Numbered from the stretch's first letter, positions 1 to 6,220 are shown. The stretch is DNA of 7,416 nt from an uncultured Spartobacteria bacterium (GCA_903919105.1 CAIXGT010000091.1:1-7416), one strand, 5' to 3'. Translations and numbers: made by a program. The notes: a model not told the origin generated them from the letters alone.

Positions 1-1
1 C

Positions 2-331
2 AGAATGTCGGCGCAGATTGCATCGGCCCATCCGGGTTATCGCCTGGCAAATGCCGAGCAGAGGCTCTCCTCGCTGGGAGATCAGCTAGGTGTGATCCTT
101 CGTCACCGGTTTGAGCGTGAGAAAGGCAGGATGAGTCGGGTTGGTTCGGCCCTCTCTGCGCTCAGCCCCCAAGCAACCCTGCAGCGGGGTTTCAGCATCA
201 CGCGGGCGAAAGACGGAAAGGTCATTGTCTCAGCCGCCCAGATCAAGCCGGGCGAGAGGATGCTGACCCAATTCGCCGACGGGGAGATCGGATCGGAGGT
301 TGAAGGTGGAGACCTGAGACCTGAGACCTGA
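2..331 (+). CDS. xseA: Exonuclease VII large subunit, C-terminal part (5' end outside window)
   Basis: Exonuclease VII (XseA with several XseB) degrades single-stranded DNA to short oligonucleotides in the cytoplasm. Only the last 109 codons are here. The frame is open from base 2, and the ATG at 5 is probably internal, since a full XseA is about 400-500 residues. The recognisable part is the C-terminal signature, with LSPQATLQRGFSI followed by a short strand-rich segment (GKVIVSAAQIKPGERM, then FADGEI). This matches the family pattern of an LSPL-x-x-L-x-RGY stretch, a 'G-x-x-I/V' strand and a 'dG' turn near the end. Before it lies a helical, charged segment (about residues 10-50) typical of the coiled-coil XseB-binding region. 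The last six codons and the TGA stop are written in a GAGACCT repeat, so the extreme C-terminus is repeat-derived. No xseB follows on this strand. The next gene is convergent, its end 93 bases away. Confidence 0.85.
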   Translation, partial: RMSAQIASAHPGYRLANAEQRLSSLGDQLGVILRHRFEREKGRMSRVGSALSALSPQATLQRGFSITRAKDGKVIVSAAQIKPGERMLTQFADGEIGSEVEGGDLRPET

Positions 332-341
332 GACCTGAGAC
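309..341 (+). repeat. GAGACCT heptamer tandem repeat, 4.7 copies
   Basis: Four perfect copies of GAGACCT (309-315, 316-322, 323-329, 330-336) are followed by a partial GAGAC (337-341). The array covers the last xseA codons and its stop codon (329-331) and runs into the convergent gap. Each unit junction contains TGA, and seven is not a multiple of three, so the array gives stops in all three + strand frames. Heptameric short tandem repeats are well known from cyanobacteria; whether this lineage shares them widely is not visible from one window. Confidence 0.95.
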
Positions 342-370
342 GAAAAAAACCGATGGGTCAGCAGGCTGTT

Positions 371-405
371 ACTTCAAGTTTCAAGTTTCAGCTATCAGGT
401 TTCGG
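371..405 (+). repeat. Degenerate GTTTCAR heptad array, five units
   Basis: Five consecutive 7-base units at 371, 378, 385, 392 and 399 fit the consensus GTTTCAR. The second and third (GTTTCAA, GTTTCAG) are closest, and the others differ at one to three positions. Read on the opposite strand, the array at 309-341 has unit GTCTCAG, which matches this consensus at all but one position. The two arrays are therefore diverged, inverted relatives separated by 29 bases. Confidence 0.8.
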
Positions 406-406
406 C

Positions 407-419
407 AGCCCGTAGGGCT
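407..419 (-). terminator. Small GC hairpin just after the glyQS stop
   Basis: AGCCC (407-411), a 3-base loop and GGGCT (415-419) form a perfect 5-bp stem. On the - strand it starts 5 bases after the glyQS stop. It is not followed by a T run on that strand, and five pairs is short, so this is a weak terminator candidate. Confidence 0.25.
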
Positions 420-424
420 CAAGC

Positions 425-2200
425 TCACAAAATCCTACTGAGCAGGAAGGGCAGGAGTTCTGCGATCGGAATGCGACGCTGTTCCATGGAGTCCCGCTCG
501 CGCAGCGTCACCGTATCCTTGAACTCCGGCTTCTCCTCACCGAGCGTTTCGAAATCGATGGTGACTCCGAACGGGGTTCCCACCTCGTCCTGTCGGCGGT
601 AGCGGCGACCGATGGCGGCGGTCTCGTCGTAAAAGACGCTCATGTGGGGGCGCAGTAGGGCGACGATCTCGCGGGCCTTGGAGACGAGTTCCGGCTTGTT
701 CTTGAGCAGCGGGAAGACGCCGACCTTGATAGGGGCGATCCTCGGATGGAAATGAAGCACCGTACGAGTCTCGGTCTTACCCTTATCATCGGTGACATCC
801 TCCTCGTCGAAGGCATTTGCAAGAATGGCAAGAGCTAGGCGGTCGAGTCCCGCGGAGGGCTCGATCACATGGGGGATATAGAGCCCCTTGAAGAGCTTCT
901 CGCAGGTGGTCGTGATCTCCTCACGGGTGATTGCAGGATTTGTGCGGGATGCATGAGTCTCATCGATGAAGGCTGTCTTCTGCTCCGGGGTCATCGCATC
1001 ACAGGCGGCCTTCAACTCTTCGTCAAAATACTCGAGCTGCTTGCTCGAGTGCGTCTGATGCTGGGTGAGATCGAAGGATCCACGCGCTGCAATTCCTTCC
1101 AGTTCGTCTGTGCCGAAGGGGAACTTGTAGTGGATGTCGACGCAGGCGCGGGCGTAGTGGGCGAGGTCGGCTTTGGTCTGCCAGTGGTATTCGAGGACAT
1201 CCATGCCAAGACCGATAGAGGAATAGTAGGCCGTTCGCTGTGCGACCCAGTAGCGGTGCCACATTTCCCAGCCCCAATCAGGCTTCGGTTCGCTCAGGTC
1301 GGATCCTTCATTCCATGCCGCCACGGTGCCATGGATCAGGCGAACTGCCTCATCGGGCTTGATGAAGAACTCGAGTTCCATCTGCTCGAACTCGCGGGAG
1401 CGGAAGGTGAAATTTTTAGGCGTCACTTCGTTACGGAAGGCCTTCCCAATCTGGCCGATGCCGAAGGGGACCTTCACGCGAGAGGAGTCGCAGACATTCT
1501 TGAACTGGGCAAAGATTGCCTGGGCTGTTTCTGGCCTCAGATAGGCGATATCGTTCTCGGTGGCCGTCGGTCCGACATAGGTGCGGAGCATCAAATTAAA
1601 CGGCCGCGCCTCGTTGAGTATTCCGCCGGTCTCGGGATGAAAATCCACCGAGCCGTCGATCGCATCGATCTTTTCCTCGCCTAGGAGTTCGATCTCCTCC
1701 GGCTTGCCGACAGCAGTTCCTGCATTCTGCGCGATAAGCAGGCGGACCCGCTTGCGAAAGCTCTCGATGTGCTCGCCCTGCTTCATCAAGACAGTGATGG
1801 TTCTGTCGAGATGCCAATTTCCCGGAGTGGGCGCCTTGGCCCCGGTGAACCGGATCACTGAACCGGATTGGGGCTCCACATGGTCGGCGCGGACCCGCTT
1901 GTTGGTGATGGTGCACTCGCGCATCATGTCGGCGAAGGTGTCGACATGGCCGCTGGCCTTCCAGATCGCCGGGTGCATGATGATTGTGGCGTCGAGACCG
2001 ACGACATCCTCCCGCTCCCGGGTCATCGCGCGCCACCACGTATCGCGTAGATTGCGCTTCAGTTCCGCTCCGAGTGGGCCGTAGTCCCAAAATCCTCCGA
2101 TGCCTCCGTAGATCTCGGAGGACTGATAGATGAAGCCGCGCCTCTTGCAGAGACTGACGATCTTCTCCATGCGGGTTTCTGTAGTGGCTGGTTTGGACAT
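425..2200 (-). CDS. glyQS: Glycine--tRNA ligase, homodimeric (alpha2) class II type
   Basis: This enzyme activates glycine with ATP and attaches it to tRNA-Gly in the cytoplasm. The 591-residue protein is the single-chain alpha2 type, not the alpha2-beta2 GlyQ+GlyS type. The N-terminal signature CKRRGFIYQSSEIYGG is at about 18-33, with WDYGPLGAELKRN (motif 1 region) at 38-50. Motif 2 is FRNE at 255-258 with FEQMELEFF at 271-279, and motif 3 is EPSAGLDRLALAIL at 447-460. The anticodon-binding domain covers about 485-590 (APIKVGVFPL, RYRRQDEVGTPF, KDTVTLRERDSMEQ). It is longer than many relatives (roughly 460-510 residues). The extra length lies between the RADH at 104-107 and FNLM at 201-204, and in a charged segment at about 380-435. 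The ATG at 2200 has no Shine-Dalgarno sequence. A second ATG ten codons in (2170) precedes the conserved EKIVSLCKRRG and is an alternative start. The gene stands alone: 137 bases separate it from the lipoprotein gene upstream, and xseA converges on it. Confidence 0.96.
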   Translation of the reverse strand: MSKPATTETRMEKIVSLCKRRGFIYQSSEIYGGIGGFWDYGPLGAELKRNLRDTWWRAMTREREDVVGLDATIIMHPAIWKASGHVDTFADMMRECTITNKRVRADHVEPQSGSVIRFTGAKAPTPGNWHLDRTITVLMKQGEHIESFRKRVRLLIAQNAGTAVGKPEEIELLGEEKIDAIDGSVDFHPETGGILNEARPFNLMLRTYVGPTATENDIAYLRPETAQAIFAQFKNVCDSSRVKVPFGIGQIGKAFRNEVTPKNFTFRSREFEQMELEFFIKPDEAVRLIHGTVAAWNEGSDLSEPKPDWGWEMWHRYWVAQRTAYYSSIGLGMDVLEYHWQTKADLAHYARACVDIHYKFPFGTDELEGIAARGSFDLTQHQTHSSKQLEYFDEELKAACDAMTPEQKTAFIDETHASRTNPAITREEITTTCEKLFKGLYIPHVIEPSAGLDRLALAILANAFDEEDVTDDKGKTETRTVLHFHPRIAPIKVGVFPLLKNKPELVSKAREIVALLRPHMSVFYDETAAIGRRYRRQDEVGTPFGVTIDFETLGEEKPEFKDTVTLRERDSMEQRRIPIAELLPFLLSRIL

Positions 2201-2213
2201 TGGGAAAGGTGTT

Positions 2214-2310
2214 TAGGCTGAAGTCTTTTAGACTATTAGGGCGGAAACGATTTGGATCGAAATGGTCGAAATGATAGAAATGGATTCGGAGCCTAACAGC
2301 CTTCAGTCTA
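2214..2310. repeat. Imperfect 20-bp inverted repeat in the glyQS leader
   Basis: Bases 2214-2233 and 2291-2310 are inverted copies matching at 16 of 20 positions, with 57 bases between them. Each arm is itself built from pentamers of the form AGNCT spaced 7-8 bases apart: AGCCT at 2291-2294 region, AGCCT near 2298 and AGTCT near 2305 on the right arm, and related pentamers on the complement of the left arm. The arrangement resembles the inverted heptad arrays at 309-405. Confidence 0.65.
2257..2283 (+). repeat. 9-bp tandem repeat, three copies (TCGAAATGG type)
   Basis: TCGAAATGG (2257-2265), TCGAAATGA (2266-2274) and TAGAAATGG (2275-2283) are contiguous copies with one or two changes each. 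They sit in the loop of the inverted repeat upstream of glyQS. Nine is a multiple of three, so the frame through them stays open, but no gene is supported here. Confidence 0.85.
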
Positions 2311-2318
2311 TCCACCTT

Positions 2319-2336
2319 GCCGAGCTTTTGCTCGGC
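2319..2336 (-). terminator. Perfect 7-bp GC-rich hairpin after the lipoprotein gene
   Basis: GCCGAGC (2319-2325), TTTT loop, GCTCGGC (2330-2336) form a perfect stem whose first base on the - strand is two bases past the lipoprotein TGA (2340-2338). The position suggests the end of the glgC-lipoprotein transcript. No T run follows on the - strand, so it may be a U-less terminator or an mRNA-end stabiliser. Confidence 0.5.
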
Positions 2337-2337
2337 T

Positions 2338-2925
2338 TCAGAACGTCTCCCCATTGAGGGTCACGCTGCCGGTCTTGGTCCAGATGAGGCTGCCTGGGAT
2401 CGCTTCCAGCTTTCCTTTGCGCTCGGCCACCGTGTCAAAGGGGGCAAGGAGAGTTCCTTCCTTCAGGGCGCTGCGGATGGCAGCCCGGAGTCTGAAGGAA
2501 TCGAGAGAGCGCGTCGATTCGTCGAGTTGAAGCTCGCTCAGACGGATGCGTTCTGCCCCGATGCCACCGGGAGGTGGAGTGCCGGGAGCTAGTAGCTCGT
2601 AATGGCAAAGGAGATATTTTCCAGCACCAATGCCATCGAGGGACTTGAGAACCAGAATCGAGAAACCATCCACCCGGCTGATCCACCCGTCGAACTCCTG
2701 AGTGCTGCTGCCGGGCCTTGAGAAGGTCACGCGGCAATGATCTGAAGCCGTTGTCGGGGACACGACTGCGGAATACGAATGACCTGCCTTCCCCTTGGTC
2801 TGCCACTGGCCGACTAGCCAGGTATCGATGCTTCGTGAGGGGGTTGAGGGCGGGTTGTCATACAGGCATCCCCCCAGAAGCAGGAGAATGGCTAGCAGAG
2901 GAAGGGTTCTTAGGATTCTCTTCAT
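2338..2925 (-). CDS. Putative lipoprotein of unknown function
   Basis: This 195-residue protein begins with a textbook lipoprotein signal peptide. It has the charged start MKRILR, a Leu/Ile-rich core at about 8-17 and the lipobox LGGC with Cys20, so the mature protein would be about 176 residues with a lipid-anchored N-terminus. The residue after the Cys is Leu, not Asp, which by the E. coli Lol rule would favour the outer membrane. The mature part starts with a Pro/Ser-rich linker (about 24-31). It then has a compact, probably beta-rich region with WLVGQW (36-41), FDGWISRVDGFSILVLKSL (78-96) and YLLCHYELL (104-112). A Pro/Gly-rich break at 114-121 leads to a more helical tail. I do not recognise a named domain. 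It follows glgC by 23 bases and is probably co-transcribed with it. No Shine-Dalgarno sequence precedes the ATG, but the signal peptide fixes the start. Confidence 0.85.
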   Translation of the reverse strand: MKRILRTLPLLAILLLLGGCLYDNPPSTPSRSIDTWLVGQWQTKGKAGHSYSAVVSPTTASDHCRVTFSRPGSSTQEFDGWISRVDGFSILVLKSLDGIGAGKYLLCHYELLAPGTPPPGGIGAERIRLSELQLDESTRSLDSFRLRAAIRSALKEGTLLAPFDTVAERKGKLEAIPGSLIWTKTGSVTLNGETF

Positions 2926-2948
2926 GGAAAGTATGGAACGGGAAACCT

Positions 2949-4244
2949 TCAGATGCGGGTTCCGGCAGGAATGACCGCATTCTTGGGGATGACCACGATG
3001 CCGTCCCGGATATAGTATCCCTCGCCATCGGAGTTCGCGTCCTTGTCGTGGGGAGTGATCACCACCCCGTCACCGATCCGTGCGTTCTTGTCGATGATCG
3101 CATCCTCGATGATGCAATCTTTGCCGATGCCGATTGGAATCTCACCCTCTGGCGTGCCTCCCTTGTCGGATTCGTAGAAATCGGCGCCCATCACGATGGT
3201 GTTCTTCAGTCGTGATCCGGGGCTGATCAGGCTGCGGATTCCGAGTATGCATCGTTCCAGACGCGCCGAGCGGATCTGGCATCCATCCGAGATCATGGCG
3301 CGATTGATGACCGTTTCCTCGATCACGCTTGCAGGCAGGAATCGTGACTGCGTGTAGATCGGAGCCCCGGGAGCGTAAAAATTATATGCGGGAGAGGGAT
3401 CGCAGAGATTGAGGTTGGCGTCGAAGAAGGAGCGGATCGTTCCAATATCCTCCCAATAGCCGCGGAAGACATAGGCTTGGACATTCCTTGAGCCGATTGT
3501 TCCCGGAATGATATTCTTCCCGAAATCATCCATCGTGTTGTCGAGGCACTCGGCCAGCACCTGACGGTTGAAGATATAGATGCCCATATTGGCCAGATAG
3601 AGGTCTTGATTCTCGGGTTCATGGAGTTCCCAGAAGACCTGAGGCTTCATCCTGAGCTCCTCAAGAATCACAGGATCCGTCGGCTTCTCTACAAAGCGGG
3701 TGATCCTCTGTTCCGAATCAGTCTCCATGATACCGAATCCCATGGCCGCCTCGCGATTCACCGGAATGCAGGCGATCGTGAGATCCGCTCCGCCTGCGAT
3801 GTGCTGCTGGAGGACATCACGGTAATCCATGCGGTAGAGCTGATCCCCGGAGAGGATGATGAAATAGTCGTAATTCCCCTCCATGAAGGTGCGGAGATTC
3901 TGGCGGACCGCATCGGCCGTCCCTTGATACCAGGTTGATCCCTCGGGAGTCTGCTGTGCTGCGAGGATCTCGACAAAGCTGGGGGAGAAATTGTCGAACT
4001 TGTAGCTCGCGTTGATGTGGCGGTGGAGGGACGTGCTGTTGAACTGAGTCAGGACGTAGATGCCGCGGATGCCTGAGTTCAGGCAGTTGCTGATCGGCAC
4101 ATCGACAAGACGGTATTTTCCGCCGATCGGCACCGCCGGTTTAGCCCGGTCCTTGGTGAGAGGGAAGAGACGCTTTCCTGCCCCTCCACCCATGATGATG
4201 GCCAGGGTGCGGGTCGCTGGGGCGATGACATGCTTGGTTTGCAT
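2949..4244 (-). CDS. glgC: Glucose-1-phosphate adenylyltransferase (ADP-glucose pyrophosphorylase)
   Basis: This enzyme makes ADP-glucose and pyrophosphate from ATP and glucose-1-phosphate, the committed step of bacterial glycogen synthesis, in the cytoplasm. The 431-residue length is normal. The nucleotidyltransferase domain carries the glycine-rich loop MGGGAGKRLFPLT (18-30), KDRAKPAVPIGGKYR (31-45), WYQGTADAVRQ (105-115), the metal/catalytic Asp of SGDQLYRMDY (132-141), the sugar-phosphate-binding FVEKP (184-188), MGIYIF (220-225) and YWEDIGTI (263-270). From about residue 300 the hexapeptide-type left-handed beta-helix follows (for example IIEDAIIDKNARIGDGVVI, 378-396), which normally takes part in allosteric control and assembly. 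The wording LFPLTKDRAKPAVPIGG resembles plant and cyanobacterial enzymes more than E. coli GlgC. No other glycogen gene is adjacent. It is divergent from glmS and has no Shine-Dalgarno sequence; the ATG is preceded by an A-rich stretch. Confidence 0.96.
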   Translation of the reverse strand: MQTKHVIAPATRTLAIIMGGGAGKRLFPLTKDRAKPAVPIGGKYRLVDVPISNCLNSGIRGIYVLTQFNSTSLHRHINASYKFDNFSPSFVEILAAQQTPEGSTWYQGTADAVRQNLRTFMEGNYDYFIILSGDQLYRMDYRDVLQQHIAGGADLTIACIPVNREAAMGFGIMETDSEQRITRFVEKPTDPVILEELRMKPQVFWELHEPENQDLYLANMGIYIFNRQVLAECLDNTMDDFGKNIIPGTIGSRNVQAYVFRGYWEDIGTIRSFFDANLNLCDPSPAYNFYAPGAPIYTQSRFLPASVIEETVINRAMISDGCQIRSARLERCILGIRSLISPGSRLKNTIVMGADFYESDKGGTPEGEIPIGIGKDCIIEDAIIDKNARIGDGVVITPHDKDANSDGEGYYIRDGIVVIPKNAVIPAGTRI

Positions 4245-4369
4245 ATTTTTTAGGATTGATGGATTGGGGAATACGAAAGCATCTTCCGAAGACTCTTTCT
4301 GTTTGACATCCTCTTAAATCGTCTCAAATCCCTGTGAATGAGGGTAACGGGCATCAAATCAAAAATCTT
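4245..4369. promoter_or_regulatory. Shared divergent promoter region of glgC and glmS
   Basis: The 125 bases between the two divergent starts must carry both promoters. The clearest signal is a perfect TTGACA at 4303-4308 on the + strand. The best -10 candidate is TCAAAT at 4324-4329, with a short 15-base spacer and four of six consensus positions, so this pairing is uncertain. It would give a glmS leader of only about 35 bases, too short for a glmS-type ribozyme, and none is seen. I find no convincing glgC promoter on the - strand. Confidence 0.45.
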
Positions 4370-6220
4370 ATGTGCGGAATCGTAGGCTATGTCGGTCGTG
4401 CTGAAGCGGTCCCCATCCTTCTGGAGGGGCTTCGTCGCTTGGAGTACCGGGGCTACGACTCCGCCGGTGTGGCCACCCTCGAGGAGGGGATTATCTCCGT
4501 CCGTAAGGAGGTGGGACGCATCGATGATCTTCGCAAGGCCATTGCTCTCAACCCGATCGGCGGCTCTACCGGCATCAGCCACACTCGTTGGGCCACCCAT
4601 GGTAAGGTCACCCGTGAGAATGCCCACCCGCACTTCGATCGTTCCGGCAAGCTAGCTCTGGTTCACAACGGCGTCATCGAGAACTATGCCGCTCTGCGCA
4701 CGCAGCTTGAGCAGGAAGGGCACCAGTTTCAGTCTCAGACCGACACCGAGGTTCTGGCTCATCTTGTCGGCCGTGCCTTTGACCGCTCCGCCGAGCGTAC
4801 CCAGGGAGCTCTTGTCTCCGCGCTTCGCGAAGCCCTAGGTCAGGTTGCCGGCACTTATGGGATCGCTATCGTGCATGCGGATCTTCCCGGAGTCCTTATT
4901 GGGGCCCGCCGGGGCAGCCCTCTGGTCCTTGGTATCGGCAAGGGGGAGCATTTCCTTGCAAGCGATGTCAGCGCCATCGTCGGCCACACTCGTGATGTCG
5001 TCTATCTGAACGACTACGAGATCGCCGTCCTTAACGGCGAAGGATTTACCCTTTCCACGGTCCAGGGGAATGGAGCCGACTACAATGTCACCAAGGTCGA
5101 GATGACCGAAGATGATGTGGGCATGGGGGACTATCCTCACTACATGCTCAAGGAGATCCACGAGCAGGTCCGCAGCGTCACCGACGCCATGCGCGGGCGT
5201 CTTTCGCATGAAGAGGCCACTGCCAAGCTGGGCGGACTCAATATGTCCAATGCCGAGTTGCGCACGGTCGAGCGGATCGTTCTGAGCGGCTGCGGCACCG
5301 CCTTCCATGCCGCCATGGTCGGAGAGTACCTGATCGAGAGTTTGGCCCAGATCCCGACCGAGTGCGAGTACGCCAGCGAGTTCCGCTATCGAAACCTCCC
5401 CATGACCAAGGACACCCTGGTCTTTGTCTTAAGTCAGAGCGGTGAAACCGCAGATACCCTGGCCGCACTGCGTGAGAGCAAGCGAAAGGGCCACAGAACT
5501 CTTGGCATCTGCAACAATGTGGCCAGTACCATTGCGAGGGAAAGTGACGGAGGTGTCTACATGCATGCCGGTCCCGAGATTGGCGTGGCTGCTACCAAAT
5601 CCTTCACCTCACAGGTCACGATTCTTACCCTCATCGCCCTGCTGCTTGGTCGTATCCGCAATCTCTCCAGCTCCGCCGGCACCCGCATCATCAGCGAACT
5701 CGAGGCCCTTCCCGGCCAAATCGAGAAAGTCCTTAAGCTGGAGCCTGAAATCGCCAAGATCGCGAAGAGGTATGCCCAGTCGAAGGTCATGCTCTTCATG
5801 GGTCGCCAGTTCAACTATCCCGTGGCTCTCGAGGGTGCCCTGAAGCTTAAGGAAATCAGCTATATCGCCGCCATGGGCTACCCAAGTGCGGAGCTGAAGC
5901 ACGGAGTTATTGCCCTGGTGAATGCCGAGACTCCTTCCGTGGTGATCGCCCCGCATGATGCCGTCTTTCACAAGAATCTGAGCAACATCGAGGAGGTCAA
6001 GGCCCGTGGCGGTCCTGTGATCGCCATCGGAACCGAGGGTAAGGGAGATCAACTCTCGCTAGTCTGCGACGACGTCATCTTGATCCCGGATGCCCCTGAG
6101 ATCTTGACTCCGATCCTGACATCGATCGTTCTCCAAATATTCGCTTACCACATTGCGGTGGAGCTGGGTTGTGATGTGGATAAGCCAAGGAATCTCGCCA
6201 AAAGCGTTACCGTCGAATAA
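4370..6220 (+). CDS. glmS: Glutamine--fructose-6-phosphate aminotransferase (isomerizing)
   Basis: GlmS takes ammonia from glutamine to turn fructose-6-phosphate into glucosamine-6-phosphate, the entry to UDP-GlcNAc, peptidoglycan and lipopolysaccharide. The start is set at the ATG at 4370 because the protein must begin Met-Cys: Cys2 is the N-terminal nucleophile, exposed after Met removal. An in-frame GTG twelve codons upstream (4334) would bury it. The 616-residue length fits the family. The glutaminase half has MCGIVGY (1-7), RRLEYRGYDSAG (22-33), HTRWATHG (71-78), HNGVIENY (99-106) and TDTE (124-127). Two SIS sugar-phosphate domains follow, with SGCGTAFH (306-313), SQSGET (355-360), TKSFTSQ (409-415), the catalytic-site LEGALKLKE (487-495), ELKHG (508-512) and the C-terminal DKPRNLAKSVTVE (604-616). 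The loop between Glu495 and His511 departs from the usual HAE-type wording. No Shine-Dalgarno sequence; the gene appears monocistronic. Confidence 0.97.
   Translation: MCGIVGYVGRAEAVPILLEGLRRLEYRGYDSAGVATLEEGIISVRKEVGRIDDLRKAIALNPIGGSTGISHTRWATHGKVTRENAHPHFDRSGKLALVHNGVIENYAALRTQLEQEGHQFQSQTDTEVLAHLVGRAFDRSAERTQGALVSALREALGQVAGTYGIAIVHADLPGVLIGARRGSPLVLGIGKGEHFLASDVSAIVGHTRDVVYLNDYEIAVLNGEGFTLSTVQGNGADYNVTKVEMTEDDVGMGDYPHYMLKEIHEQVRSVTDAMRGRLSHEEATAKLGGLNMSNAELRTVERIVLSGCGTAFHAAMVGEYLIESLAQIPTECEYASEFRYRNLPMTKDTLVFVLSQSGETADTLAALRESKRKGHRTLGICNNVASTIARESDGGVYMHAGPEIGVAATKSFTSQVTILTLIALLLGRIRNLSSSAGTRIISELEALPGQIEKVLKLEPEIAKIAKRYAQSKVMLFMGRQFNYPVALEGALKLKEISYIAAMGYPSAELKHGVIALVNAETPSVVIAPHDAVFHKNLSNIEEVKARGGPVIAIGTEGKGDQLSLVCDDVILIPDAPEILTPILTSIVLQIFAYHIAVELGCDVDKPRNLAKSVTVE

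Larger units (their letters stand above)
309..405 (+). terminator. Long imperfect stem from inverted heptad arrays between xseA and glyQS; possible transcript-end structure
   Basis: Pairing the array at 307-341 with that at 371-405 in 7-base register gives about 28 of 35 pairs. The best block is 321-327 with 385-391, where all seven positions pair. Several of the pairs are G-U, which form only in RNA read from the + strand (the xseA transcript); on the other strand they become A-C mismatches. The loop (342-370) begins with seven A. There is no U-tract after the stem on the + strand, so a classical intrinsic terminator is not shown. A 3'-end stabilising or Rho-blocking structure is equally possible. 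Confidence 0.4.
2201..2337 (-). promoter_or_regulatory. glyQS leader region, non-coding and repeat-rich
   Basis: This 137-base gap between the lipoprotein stop and the glyQS ATG must hold the glyQS promoter if glyQS is not read through from glgC. I find no convincing -35/-10 pair and no T-box features. What it does hold is three structures in a row on the - strand: a perfect hairpin after the lipoprotein gene, and an inverted repeat enclosing a 9-bp triplicate. A - strand reading frame through it exists but is out of frame with glyQS and shows no protein-like conservation. Confidence 0.45.

Noticed and set aside
309..405. CRISPR array
   Set aside because: The repeats are 7 bases long in direct contact, without spacers, and there are no cas genes.
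869..1684. 271-codon + strand reading frame
   Set aside because: It lies entirely antisense to glyQS, whose protein is conserved along its whole length. The translation is low-complexity in character, with no recognisable domain, and reflects the codon bias of the opposite strand.
2201..2337. T-box leader for glyQS
   Set aside because: No T-box sequence, no stem with a glycine specifier and no terminator/antiterminator pair can be found in the 137 bases.
1596..2354. 252-codon - strand reading frame overlapping the glyQS start and leader
   Set aside because: It is a frame-shifted shadow of glyQS extended through the 9-bp repeats (which give an HFDHFD-like stretch); the composition is Arg/His-rich and not protein-like.
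2718..3215. 165-codon + strand reading frame across the lipoprotein and glgC ends
   Set aside because: It is antisense to two well-supported genes, has no domain or start signal, and is explained by their codon use.
4334..4369. Upstream GTG start for glmS giving a 12-residue extension
   Set aside because: GlmS needs Cys as residue 2 to act as the N-terminal nucleophile, so the ATG at 4370 is the right start.
4245..4369. glmS ribozyme or riboswitch ahead of glmS
   Set aside because: The available leader is too short and shows no ribozyme-like nested pairing; glmS ribozymes are known chiefly from Gram-positive bacteria.
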